Assembly (NCBI GenBank): GCA_964019335.1
Contig: OZ025708.1
Coordinates: 62,001 to 126,000, forward strand
Reading direction: 5' to 3'
DNA from: Diplonema japonicum
Taxonomy: Eukaryota; Euglenozoa; Diplonemea; Diplonemida; Diplonemidae
Length of the DNA stretch: 64,000 nt
This document shows, in pieces, positions 29,920-40,200 of this stretch. Below the pieces are notes generated by a model. That model had not been told where the DNA came from, did not search any database, and saw only the letters and a program-made list of their open reading frames with translations. Both the position numbers and the translations under genes were made by a program. Within the stretch, counting starts at the first letter, position 1; each line of letters starts with the position of its first letter.

Positions 29920-31856
29920 AGAAGGAGACCGCAGCCGCAGCCGCCGCCGCCGAGGAGAAGAAGAAGGTCGCAGCCACCGCCGCCGCCGAAAAGGAAGCCG
30001 CCGCAGCCGCTGCCAAAAAGGAGGAAGCTTTGAGGTTGGCGGCCGCCAAGAAGGCAGATGCCCAGAAGGTCGAGGACGAAGCAGTCGCGAACGCTTCCGC
30101 CAACGCGTCAACAGACCAAGGCACGCTCCTCCTCAGCTCAGACTCTGACACCAGCTCTGGCCCTGAGGAGATGGAGGACGACCCTGCCCCTGCCCCTTCC
30201 ACAACCCCGCGATGGGACCTGGTGCCAGACACATGGGACGCCCCGATCTACACTAACGTGTCCCCCCCGACGGAAACATCCCGCGCTGTCATTGCGCTCG
30301 ACGATCCCTCCGGAATGGGGGTCGTGTGCTCCGCGTTACCTACGGCATCCATCACCTTTGTCCTTATGACAGAGGTCCCCGGTGTCACCACCCCCAGCGA
30401 GATTGTCATGGTCTCTGGGTCGCGCGCAGTGAACAGGAGGGTCCACGTCTCCACGTTCGGGCTGGACCCCCCCACCTACACCCCGCCTTCCACCTTCAAC
30501 AGCGGATCGGAGGTCGTCTACGTCTGTGTCAGTGCAGACAGCCTGAAGGAGGCGAAGGCCAGGGTCCTGGAGCTCGCCAAGGCTCAGGGCGCGGTGGTGG
30601 AGGATCGTGCGGTCTTCCGCCCAAGGAAGTTCGGTGAGGAGGAACCGCGGGCGAGGCACTGGACCCACGAGGTGGGGCTGCGCCTGCAAGCAGCACACGT
30701 CCACGCCGTCCTGCGCCGGTCCGGGGACGGGTGCATGATCCGGACGACGGAGAGACGCGGGGGGTACGCTTATGTACCCATCGTGGCGGAAGGGAGGGCG
30801 GATGCCTTTCGGATTGCGGGGACGCTGGGTGGGTTGTCTCTCGGGGTGGCGCACCGTAAGGGATGGACTGTGCGGTGCCTACCGGAGACGGAACAGCGGC
30901 TCCGGGAAACCCTCGCAAAACTGCGTACGAAGCGCAAGTTTTTGCTCACCGGGGCCCCGCCGTCCATCACCAGGGCGGCCTTCGATGAAATGATGGACCA
31001 CATCGGCTGGAAACCATCCTCCGTCCTGCGGCGCACGCAGACGATGTTCCAGGGCACGAGGCAACTCGTGTTCTTCATCGTCGTCGACAGCCCGCCCCCG
31101 AAGTCCAGGACGTGGCTCCTTGGGGGGCGCCTTGTCTGCCTCCGTGATGCGGACGACCACCCGACCGTCAAGCCGCCCCCTCTCATCAACAGGACGACAC
31201 CTGCATCTGCACCTGCGCTTGCAACGTCCTCGACCCCGGCACCCACATCTTCTCATGTACCTGCACCTGCGCCTACACCTGTACCTGACCCGGCACCTGT
31301 ATCGGCGTCGACACCCTCGGGGACTGACCCTGCGGTGAAAGCAACTGGGCTTCCTCCCACCAGCCCGTGGGCGTCCATACCGAGCTCGGTGGCTCCCCCC
31401 CAGCTCGACACTGTGACGTCCCCTACACCGCCCCGCAACGTGTCTGGGGGAAACAAGGAGGGGGTCCCTTCCGGGTCGCCTGAGGTCGCCGCTCTCACTG
31501 AGCTCGTCGCCACGCTGAAGGAGTCGATCGTCGGGCTGCAGAGGACGATCGACTCTCAGCAGGAGATGATCTCCGATCTGCGGACGACGCTCCGCCTCCT
31601 CCTGCCGCAGGCGGCCACGCTGACGACGGGAACGGCAGTGCCGCGGGACCCTACACCGGGGGCGACGACGACACACGACAGTGTCTGGAAAGGGAAGGGG
31701 AAGGGGAAGAAGGGGGCTCCTCCTCTCGCTACGACCTCTGAGGCTGCGGTGACGAACCTGGGTACGAGGGGGCGGGCCAGGTCGTTCGCGGAGACCAAAG
31801 ATCTCTTCACCAATGGGGTCAAGGGGCGCTCTGCCTCCATGGGTCCATCCAATTGA
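28935..31856 (+). CDS. F1 ORF1 protein (copy 4, 973 aa)
   Basis: Equivalent of the copy 1 protein with the same start (MGKKKDKHKEKAK) and end (SASMGPSN). It is 23 residues longer, almost all through extra GCC (Ala) codons and AEKKA units in the coiled-coil region, plus the four-residue ARES segment lacking in copy 1. The globular middle part, Pro/Thr linker and C-terminal coiled coil are essentially unchanged. The stop is TGA, and the frame reopens into ORF2 as in the other copies. Function inferred: nucleic-acid binding and RNP assembly. Confidence 0.85.
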
Positions 31857-32054
31857 AGGGGCCCCGCAGAACAGGGGGAGCAGCAGATCTACGACCATGC
31901 TCCCTCTCCTAGTCTCCCTCGCATCCTCCCCAGGAGACTCCTACCTCTCTGTTTCTTCACCGACTTTTCTGCACTGATCCCCACCCTACTCGGGAGGATG
32001 TCCGTCAGGGACCTGCTGGGGCTGCTTGGGCTGGTCGAAACAAACCCTGGCCCA
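31854..32054 (+). promoter_or_regulatory. ORF1-TGA-ORF2 junction with 2A-like motif (copy 4)
   Basis: Same arrangement as in copy 1: TGA, 47 sense codons in frame, the ORF2 ATG at 31998, then LVETNPGP. The reading phase is kept although ORF1 differs in length between copies. Confidence 0.6.
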
Positions 32055-35000
32055 CCCAAGAAGCTGCCGCCCCCGTCGCCTAAGGGTCTCAAGGTTGTCT
32101 CGTGGAACTGCAACGGCCTCGTTGCGAAATGGACCGTCGTATCTCGCCATGCTGACTTCTTGTCGCTGGACATCATCATGATACAGGAGACGCACCTGAG
32201 GGAAGGGCACGACACGCCACACCTGCCTGGGTACAGGTCATACAGGAGGGATCGGTTGACACCGGTGACTGACGGCACTGCGACGAGGGGTGGTGGTATT
32301 GTCACGTATGTCCGCGACGATCTTGCCTCGGAGGAGGTTCCGCACGTACTCCCGGCTGGGGACTGTGTCACTGAGAGACTGGATGTGAGGATCTCCTGCG
32401 AGAAGCGTGAGCCGATCACTCTCTCCAACGTTTACCTTACACCGGTAAGCGCGGGCAGAGGCACGAGGGACCCTGAGTACCTGCGGCCTGGCAGCCTTCC
32501 CATGGGGAAGAACACAGTCATAGCGGGTGACTTCAATGCTCATCACAGCTCCTGGGACGCCACGGTGACGACGCCGAACGAGAGGGGGAACGTGGTCAGG
32601 GACTGGCTGGACACCCACGGGTACACCGTCTACAACGACCGCAACGAACCGACGAGGGACTCGTCACGACACGTTCTGGACCTGGTTGTGGGGCGCTGCG
32701 CGAAGCTTGAGCCGAAGACGCTGGGCACGTGGGGCTCCGATCATAGTCCCGTATCCTTTCACCTGCCTCTTGAGGACGTCTACCGTTCGGAGCGCCCCTT
32801 CCCCACCTGGAATTTTAAAAAAGCCAGATGGGATGACTACACTGCTGCTGTTGCCCGCCTGCTTGCTGGTGTTGACACGGCGGCTCCGATTGACTCTGTC
32901 ACGAAGGGGTTTACACAAGCCCTTTTGACTGCGGCGAACGACCACATTCCCCTCTGTGGGATGCGACGTGGCCCGACCCCCTGGTGGACTGCTGAGCTCG
33001 AGGACGCCTTCGAAGAGCGGAACACCCTGCGCGAACTCCTGCTTCAAGAGGCGGACGTGGTGGAGGAGTACAGGGCGAAGGTGAAGGAAGTCAACCGACT
33101 CCTTGACGAGACGAAGCGTGAGGCATGGGGAAGGATGGCGGCCGACCTCAGCCGGAGCAAGGACCTCGGGGCTGCGTTCAGAGCGGTGAAGAAGCTGGAC
33201 GGCAGGCACCGAAAGACACACCTTCCTGTACTCGAGGGAAGATTTGTGTCGGACAAGGCGAAGGCCGACCGGCTGGGGGCGCACTTCGCTAAGCTCTACG
33301 GCAGGCGTGGTGACGGGAACTCGAAGGACGCCGCTCCTTCTGCAAGCAGACTCGGGTGTCAAGCGTTCACCGTGGACGACCTCACCCGCGGCCTGAGAAG
33401 GATGAAGACGCGCAGCGCGGCCGGGGAAGACGGAATCTTCTCGGAGATGCTCCTACACCTGAACTCGGACTCCCTCGGTGTCCTCCTTCTACTCCTCAAT
33501 CGCTCCTGGCTGATGGGTGTCGTCCCCGGTGCCTGGAAGAAGGGAGTGATCGTCCCGGTACCGAAACCTGGAAAAGATGCGACTCTCTTGGCTTCCTACC
33601 GGCCGATCTGCCTGACCAGCTGCCTCTGCAAGCTGCTGGAGAGGATGATCGAGGAGAGGCTCACGTTTCTTCTTGACGCGGACGGGACGGGAGTCGAGGG
33701 ACTCCACGACAGCCAGGCTGGTTTCAGACGCGGCCGCTCCACGGAGGAGCAGGTGGCAACCCTCACTGAGTGCATGTCGAGGAACAAAGACGATCGACGT
33801 CTCTCGGCCGCTCTGCTGTTCGACTTCTCTTCTGCCTTCGACCTGGTGCCCCATGGTGCCCTGCTGGACAAGATGCGAGGGAAGGGTCTCCCCGAACCCT
33901 TCGTGGAGTGGACGCGGTCCTTTCTATGCGGCCGTACTGCTGCGGTCACGATTGGACGGTCGAGGGGGTCGACGACGAAGGTGCGACGGGGTGTCCCCCA
34001 GGGCTCTGTCTTGGGTCCCATCCTGTACACCATCTACGTCGACGAACTCGCCAGGAGACTGGAGGGACTGGCGGACGTCTCGGTGCTCTACGCCGACGAC
34101 GTGGCGGTTGTGATCTCCTCTGGACAAGGGGACGTGGCTGGGCTGGAGCGGAAGGCGCAGGCAGTGGTGGATGCGGTTGAGGACTGGTGCAGGGAGCGTG
34201 ACATGCTGCTGAGCACGTCCAAGACGCAGGCAGTCTGCGTCCCCCCCCAGAAACGTCTCGGGGTCTACTTCACTTCGTCACGAGTCCCCCTTCAGCCAGG
34301 TGCCTTCCAGAACCCGCTCTTCGGCCTGGGGGTGAACGCCGATGGCACGATCTCCGGGGACCAGGAGCTGGCGGGCCTTCAGGTTGTGGAGGCGGGTGGT
34401 GTGCGGATCCGCTGCGTGCGGGACATGCATGCAGCCGTGCGACGGCCCGACGTGGACTACGTTGCGGCCCGTCCCCTGCCTCTGTCTGAACACGCGAGGT
34501 ACCTTGGGGTTACGGTGGACTCTGGGCTCACGTTCGGTGAACACGCACAGGACATCCTACGGCGGGCCAGCAAAAGGCTGAGGGTGCTGAAGCTCTTGTC
34601 CGGCACGTCCTGGGGCAGCAAGAGGGACACTCTGCGGTCTCTCTACGTTACGTACATCCTCCCGCTGCTGCGCTACTGCATGGGGGTCTACTACAGCAGG
34701 CTCGATGATGTCGGGAGGAAGGACCTGGCTGGGCTTCACCAGGAGGCGGCGGTGCTGATCACGGGCTGCTGGAGTGGCTCCGGAGGGTACAAGCTCCTAG
34801 CTGAGGCAGGACTGCTTCCCCTCGAAAGAATGGCGGAGGGTGCTGCGGCGACGATGACGGCGAAGGCCTTCTGCTGGCAGTCTTCCCCGGTTCACAGGGA
34901 GACGGTCAAGCTGAAGCAGGCGAACAGGCTGGGGTGTGGGTGGCTGCGCTCTGGCTACCAAGCACTGCGTCGATGCGGGTTGGAACCAAAGGTGCACTTC

Positions 35001-36146
35001 GAGTACCTGTCGGCTACGCCCCTGGCGGCCCCGTGGCAGACAGGCATGGTCGACTTCAGGACTGACCTCCCCGGCGGGGTCACGCGATCGTCGCCAGACG
35101 CGGACAGGCGGAAGGCGGCCGAGGCTGCTCTTGCGGCTCTCCCCCCGGGCATCCATGCCTACACGGATGGCTCGGTTGTACAGGTCGGACAGAAGGCGAA
35201 AGGTGGCTCTGGGGTTTATCTACAGCTGCCTCCCCCCCTGACCCCTGTGTCTGTGTGCCATGGCGTCAACGACTTCTGTTCATCTTTTCGGGCAGAGGGC
35301 ATGGCTGTGAAAACGGCGCTGGATATGGTGGCTACCCTCCGAAAAACACACCCTTCGCTGGCGAAGTCCCCGCTGTCGATCTGCACCGACTCCCTCTCCC
35401 TCGTCGAGCAGCTGCGAGCTGGCCCAACGCGACAGAGGGAGAAGCTCGACCACCAGACGTGGAGCCGGCTGGTGACCGCGGCGCGCACGCAGGGGACACC
35501 GGTGGTCCTCCAGTTTGTGCCCTCCCACTGTGGGGTGGACGGGAACGAGAAGGCTGACGCTCTGGCCGGGGAGGGAACGAAGCGGAAGCAGGACAGGCCC
35601 TCCCTTGACTACCGATCAGTGAGGGCCCTGGTGCGACGGTGGGTGGTGCGGAGGTCCACGGAGCTCATAACATCCCTCGCCCACAACTACGCGGTGGCGA
35701 CCGAGCTTCGGTCTGCGCACTTCCCCCTTGGCTTCCCCAGACAAGCTGAAACGGTCATCTCGCGGCTGCGGATTGGTCACTCGGCTCTCTTCTTCGGCTT
35801 CCTGCAGACTGCTGGCCCGAACAGGAAGCACAAGGGTGTGCTCCGGTGCCCAGCCTGCCACGCAGCACCGATGTCCAGGGAGCATGTTGTCGGTGGGTGC
35901 CCTGTGATCGGGAGGGGGGCGATCGACACTCCTGCTGGTACTCCCTCCCTAGCGTTCTCCCTGTCGAGACGCGTGACCCAGATCTACGACCTCATTGTTG
36001 AGTCTGGCCTGCTCGCCTGGTCACGCTCCGGACTGTTCACCTCGCCATCATCCCTGGCGTCTACAGACGTCACTGCACCTTCAAACGTGCCGCCTCCTCC
36101 TCCGGTCTCTCTTGACGCCGGTCCCGCGGCCCCCGTGCTGCGCTAA
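31998..36146 (+). CDS. F1 ORF2 polyprotein (copy 4)
   Basis: An intact 1382-residue replicase with the same domain order as copy 1: 2A-like leader, APE endonuclease, reverse transcriptase with YADD, RNase H with its four acidic residues, and zinc knuckle. Only a handful of substitutions separate it from copies 1 and 5, for example PLPLSEHARY where they have PQPRSEHARY, and Thr for Ser in the RNase H region (SRLVTAARTQ). With clear duplication boundaries and no damage, this is the best candidate for a recently mobile master-type copy. Confidence 0.95.
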   Translation: MSVRDLLGLLGLVETNPGPPKKLPPPSPKGLKVVSWNCNGLVAKWTVVSRHADFLSLDIIMIQETHLREGHDTPHLPGYRSYRRDRLTPVTDGTATRGGGIVTYVRDDLASEEVPHVLPAGDCVTERLDVRISCEKREPITLSNVYLTPVSAGRGTRDPEYLRPGSLPMGKNTVIAGDFNAHHSSWDATVTTPNERGNVVRDWLDTHGYTVYNDRNEPTRDSSRHVLDLVVGRCAKLEPKTLGTWGSDHSPVSFHLPLEDVYRSERPFPTWNFKKARWDDYTAAVARLLAGVDTAAPIDSVTKGFTQALLTAANDHIPLCGMRRGPTPWWTAELEDAFEERNTLRELLLQEADVVEEYRAKVKEVNRLLDETKREAWGRMAADLSRSKDLGAAFRAVKKLDGRHRKTHLPVLEGRFVSDKAKADRLGAHFAKLYGRRGDGNSKDAAPSASRLGCQAFTVDDLTRGLRRMKTRSAAGEDGIFSEMLLHLNSDSLGVLLLLLNRSWLMGVVPGAWKKGVIVPVPKPGKDATLLASYRPICLTSCLCKLLERMIEERLTFLLDADGTGVEGLHDSQAGFRRGRSTEEQVATLTECMSRNKDDRRLSAALLFDFSSAFDLVPHGALLDKMRGKGLPEPFVEWTRSFLCGRTAAVTIGRSRGSTTKVRRGVPQGSVLGPILYTIYVDELARRLEGLADVSVLYADDVAVVISSGQGDVAGLERKAQAVVDAVEDWCRERDMLLSTSKTQAVCVPPQKRLGVYFTSSRVPLQPGAFQNPLFGLGVNADGTISGDQELAGLQVVEAGGVRIRCVRDMHAAVRRPDVDYVAARPLPLSEHARYLGVTVDSGLTFGEHAQDILRRASKRLRVLKLLSGTSWGSKRDTLRSLYVTYILPLLRYCMGVYYSRLDDVGRKDLAGLHQEAAVLITGCWSGSGGYKLLAEAGLLPLERMAEGAAATMTAKAFCWQSSPVHRETVKLKQANRLGCGWLRSGYQALRRCGLEPKVHFEYLSATPLAAPWQTGMVDFRTDLPGGVTRSSPDADRRKAAEAALAALPPGIHAYTDGSVVQVGQKAKGGSGVYLQLPPPLTPVSVCHGVNDFCSSFRAEGMAVKTALDMVATLRKTHPSLAKSPLSICTDSLSLVEQLRAGPTRQREKLDHQTWSRLVTAARTQGTPVVLQFVPSHCGVDGNEKADALAGEGTKRKQDRPSLDYRSVRALVRRWVVRRSTELITSLAHNYAVATELRSAHFPLGFPRQAETVISRLRIGHSALFFGFLQTAGPNRKHKGVLRCPACHAAPMSREHVVGGCPVIGRGAIDTPAGTPSLAFSLSRRVTQIYDLIVESGLLAWSRSGLFTSPSSLASTDVTAPSNVPPPPPVSLDAGPAAPVLR

Positions 36147-36177
36147 GGGATCGCCCCGTGTGTGTGTGTTAAATGGA

Positions 36178-36250
36178 ATGTTGTGTTTCCCACTTTCCTT
36201 TCCCTTCCCTTCCTTTCCCTTCCCTTCCCTTCCTTTCCCTTCCTTCTCCT
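36178..36250 (+). repeat. CCCTT/CCTTT simple repeat in the F1 3' UTR
   Basis: A pyrimidine repeat built from CCCTTCCTTT-like units, expanded in copy 4 relative to copies 1 and 5, which have only a few units. It probably arose by slippage. Confidence 0.8.
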
Positions 36251-36545
36251 TCCTCTCACTGTTTCCCATTTCCCCTTTTATTTCACACTCACCAATGATT
36301 CGCTCAATAGGAGCAATACCTCCCTGGGGGGCTTTCCGCCGGAGGTTCCAGCCAAAGAAGGACATCCAGCTGGAAGGTAGGCCCCCGTTTTTCTCTCAGA
36401 GCACGGGTTGGTGGGGGACCAGGGCTCCTCCTGCTTGCAGAAGCCTGGTCCTTTGCCCTCCCTATTTCCCCATGGTTTCCCTTCACCTTTTTTTTTCCCT
36501 TTTCTCAGGTGTTGCTCTCCATGGCGGCCCTGCATTGGTATTTTG

Positions 36546-36577
<32 letters not shown>

Positions 36578-36579
<2 letters not shown>

Positions 36580-36584
36580 GTAAG
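36578..36584 (+). repeat. Target-site duplication TCGTAAG, right copy
   Basis: Matches 28914-28920 and abuts the first base of tRNA-Tyr, marking the integration point seven bases upstream of the mature tRNA. Confidence 0.75.
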
Positions 36585-36667
36585 CCTCTCGTAGCTCAAT
36601 TGGTAGAGCGCGCGACTGTAGAACAATAGCCATCGCGCGGCCGCTGGTTCGATTCCGGCCGAGAGGA
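36585..36667 (+). tRNA. tRNA-Tyr (anticodon GTA) with 10-base intron
   Basis: Acceptor CCTCTCG pairs with CGAGAGG; discriminator A; D arm GCTC/GAGC; anticodon stem CGCGA/TCGCG; T arm GCTGG/CCGGC around TTCGATT. The anticodon loop is 17 bases, which fits a normal seven-base loop (CTGTAG...A) interrupted after position 37 by a 10-base intron, AACAATAGCC. Tyrosine tRNA genes with a short intron here are known in eukaryotes, including trypanosomatids. A TTTT terminator follows at 36668-36671. Confidence 0.95.
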
Positions 36668-36702
36668 TTTTGCTCCCTGGTCAAATTGTCTCCTACAAAA
36701 AG

Positions 36703-36774
36703 GGGCTCAGCAGGGAATCGAACCCTGGACCTCTCGCACCCGAAGCGAGAATCATGCCACTAGACCACTGAGCC
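36703..36774 (-). tRNA. tRNA-Pro (anticodon CGG)
   Basis: On the minus strand, acceptor GGCTCAG pairs with CTGAGCC, discriminator C. The anticodon loop TTCGGGT gives CGG in a CTCGC/GCGAG stem, and the T arm is CAGGG/CCCTG around TTCGATT. T residues at 36701-36697 (minus strand) provide the terminator. It converges with tRNA-Tyr, with 35 bases between them. Confidence 0.95.
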
Positions 36775-37216
36775 GATAGATTTTTTTTTTTTTTTTTTTC
36801 AAAATACCAATGCAGGGCCGCCATGGAGAGCAACACCTGAGAAAAGGGAAAAAAAAGGTGAAGGGAAACCATGGGGAAATAGGGAGGGCAATGGACCAGG
36901 CTTCTGCAAGCAGGAGGAGCCCTGGTCCCCCACCAACCCGTGCTCTGCTTTGGGACAGCCGAAGAGGGCTGAATTACATTATTCCCTCAGTCAAGTGAGA
37001 GAAAAACGGGGGCCTACCTTCCAGCTGGATGTCCTTCTTTGGCTGGAACCTCCGGCGGAAAGCCCCCCAGGGAGGTATTGCTCCTATTGAGCGAATCATT
37101 GGTGAGTGTGAAAATAAAATAAAAAGGGGAAATGGGAAACAGTGAGAGGAAGGTGAAGGAAGGGAAAGGAAAGTGGAAAACACAACATTTCACTTTACAC
37201 ACACGCGGGCGATCCC

Positions 37217-40200
37217 TTAGCGCAGCACGGGGGCCGCGGGACCGGCGTCAAGAGAGACCGGAGGAGGGGGCGGCACGTTTGAAGGTGCAGTGACGTCTGT
37301 AGACGCCAGGGATGATGGCGAGGTGAACAGTCCGGAGCGTGACCAGGCGAGCAGGCCAGACTCAACAATGAGGTCGTAGATCTGGGTCACGCGTCTCGAC
37401 AGGGAGAAGGCTAGGGAGGGAGTACCAGCAGGAGTGTCGATCGCCCCCCTCCCGATCACAGGGCACCCACCGACAACATGCTCCCTGGACATCGGTGCTG
37501 CGTGGCAGGCTGGGCACCGGAGCACACCCTTGTGCTTCCTGTTCGGGCCAGCAGTCTGCAGGAAGCCGAAGAAGAGAGCCGAGTGACCAATCCGCAGCCG
37601 CGAGATGACCGTTTCAGCTTGTCTGGGGAAGCCAAGGGGGAAGTGCGCGGACCGAAGCTCGGTCGCCACCGCGTAGTTGTGGGCGAGGGATGTTATGAGC
37701 TCCGCGGACCTCCGCACCACCCACCGTCGCACCAGGGCCCTCACTGATCGGTAGTCAAGGGAGGGCCTGTCCTGCTTCCGCTTCGTTCCCTCCCCGGCCA
37801 GAGCGTCAGCCTTCTCGTTCCCGTCCACCCCACAGTGGGAGGGCACAAACTGGAGGACCACCGGTGTCCCCTGCGTGCGCGCCGCGGACACCAGCCGGCT
37901 CCACGTCTGGTGGTCGAGCTTCTCCCTCTGTCGCGTTGGGCCAGCTCGCAGCTGCTCGACGAGGGAGAGGGAGTCGGTGCAGATCGACAGCGGGGACTTC
38001 GCCAGCGAAGGGTGTGTTTTTCGGAGGGTAGCCACCATATCCAGCGCCGTTTTCACAGCCATGCCCTCTGCCCGAAAAGATGAACAGAAGTCGTTGACGC
38101 CATGGCACACAGACACAGGGGTCAGGGGGGGAGGCAGCTGCAGATAAACCCCAGAGCCACCTTTCGCCTTCTGTCCGACCTGTACAACCGAGCCATCCGT
38201 GTAGGCATGGATGCCCGGGGGGAGAGCCGCAAGAGCAGCCTCGGCCGCCTTCCGCCTGTCCGCGTCTGGCGACGATCGCGTGACCCCGCCGGGGAGGTCA
38301 GTCCTGAAGTCGACCATGCCTGTCTGCCACGGGGCCGCCAGGGGCGTAGCCGACAGGTACTCGAAGTGCACCTTTGGTTCCAACCCGCATCGACGCAGTG
38401 CTTGGTAGCCAGAGCGCAGCCACCCACACCCCAGCCTGTTCGCCTGCTTCAGCTTGACCGTCTCCCTGTGAACCGGGGAAGACTGCCAGCAGAAGGCCTT
38501 CGCCGTCATCGTCGCCGCAGCACCCTCCGCCATTCTTTCGAGGGGAAGCAGTCCTGCCTCAGCTAGGAGCTTGTACCCTCCGGAGCCACTCCAGCAGCCC
38601 GTGATCAGCACCGCCGCCTCCTGGTGAAGCCCAGCCAGGTCCTTCCTCCCGACATCATCGAGCCTGCTGTAGTAGACCCCCATGCAGTAGCGCAGCAGCG
38701 GGAGGATGTACGTAACGTAGAGAGACCGCAGAGTGTCCCTCTTGCTGCCCCAGGACGTGCCGGACAAGAGCTTCAGCACCCTCAGCCTTTTGCTGGCCCG
38801 CCGTAGGATGTCCTGTGCGTGTTCACCGAACGTGAGCCCAGAGTCCACCGTAACCCCAAGGTACCTCGCGTGTTCAGATCGAGGCTGGGGACGGGCCGCA
38901 ACGTAATCCACGTCGGGCCGTCGCACGGCTGCATGCATGTCCCGCACGCAGCGGATCCGCACACCACCCGCCTCCACAACCTGAAGGCCCGCCAGCTCCT
39001 GGTCCCCGGAGATCGTGCCATCGGCGTTCACCCCCAGGCCGAAGAGTGGGTTCTGGAAGGCACCTGGCTGAAGGGGGACTCGTGACGAAGTGAAGTAGAC
39101 CCCGAGACGTTTCTGGGGGGGGACGCAGACTGCCTGCGTCTTGGACGTGCTCAGCAGCATGTCACGCTCCCTGCACCAGTCCTCAACCGCATCCACCACC
39201 GCCTGCGCCTTCCGCTCCAGCCCAGCCACGTCCCCTTGTCCAGAGGAGATCACAACCGCCACGTCGTCGGCGTAGAGCACCGAGACGTCCGCCAGTCCCT
39301 CCAGTCTCCTGGCGAGTTCGTCGACGTAGATGGTGTACAGGATGGGACCCAAGACAGAGCCCTGGGGGACACCCCGTCGCACCTTCGTCGTCGACCCCCT
39401 CGACCGTCCAATCGTGACCGCAGCAGTACGGCCGCATAGAAAGGACCGCGTCCACTCCACGAAGGGTTCGGGGAGACCCTTCCCTCGCATCTTGTCCAGC
39501 AGGGCACCATGGGGCACCAGGTCGAAAGCAGAAGAGAAGTCGAACAGCAGAGCGGCCGAGAGACGTCGATCGTCTTTGTTCCTCGACATGCACTCAGTGA
39601 GGGTTGCCACCTGCTCCTCCGTGGAGCGGCCGCGTCTGAAACCAGCCTGGCTGTCGTGGAGTCCCTCGACTCCCGTCCCGTCCGCGTCAAGAAGAAACGT
39701 GAGCCTCTCCTCGATCATCCTCTCCAGCAGCTTGCAGAGGCAGCTGGTCAGGCAGATCGGCCGGTAGGAAGCCAAGAGAGTCGCATCTTTTCCAGGTTTC
39801 GGTACCGGGACGATCACTCCCTTCTTCCAGGCACCGGGGACGACACCCATCAGCCAGGAGCGATTGAGGAGTAGAAGGAGGACACCGAGGGAGTCCGAGT
39901 TCAGGTGTAGGAGCATCTCCGAGAAGATTCCGTCTTCCCCGGCCGCGCTGCGCGTCTTCATCCTTCTCAGGCCGCGGGTGAGGTCGTCCACGGTGAACGC
40001 TTGACACCCGAGTCTGCTTGCAGAAGGAGCGGCGTCCTTCGAGTTCCCGTCACCACGCCTGCCGTAGAGCTTAGCGAAGTGCGCCCCCAGCCGGTCGGCC
40101 TTCGCCTTGTCCGACACAAATCTTCCCTCGAGTACAGGAAGGTGTGTCTTTCGGTGCCTGCCGTCCAGCTTCTTCACCGCTCTGAACGCAGCCCCGAGGT

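Larger units (their letters stand above)
28921..36577 (+). mobile_element. F1 LINE copy 4, full length
   Basis: Bounded by TCGTAAG on both sides, so its limits are the best defined of the F1 copies. It has a 14-base 5' UTR (TTTGACAAAGAAAA), intact ORF1 and ORF2, a 3' UTR with a roughly 50-base internal deletion and an expanded CCTTT-type repeat, and a poly-A tail of about 32. The tRNA-Tyr starts eight bases after the tail. Confidence 0.95.
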
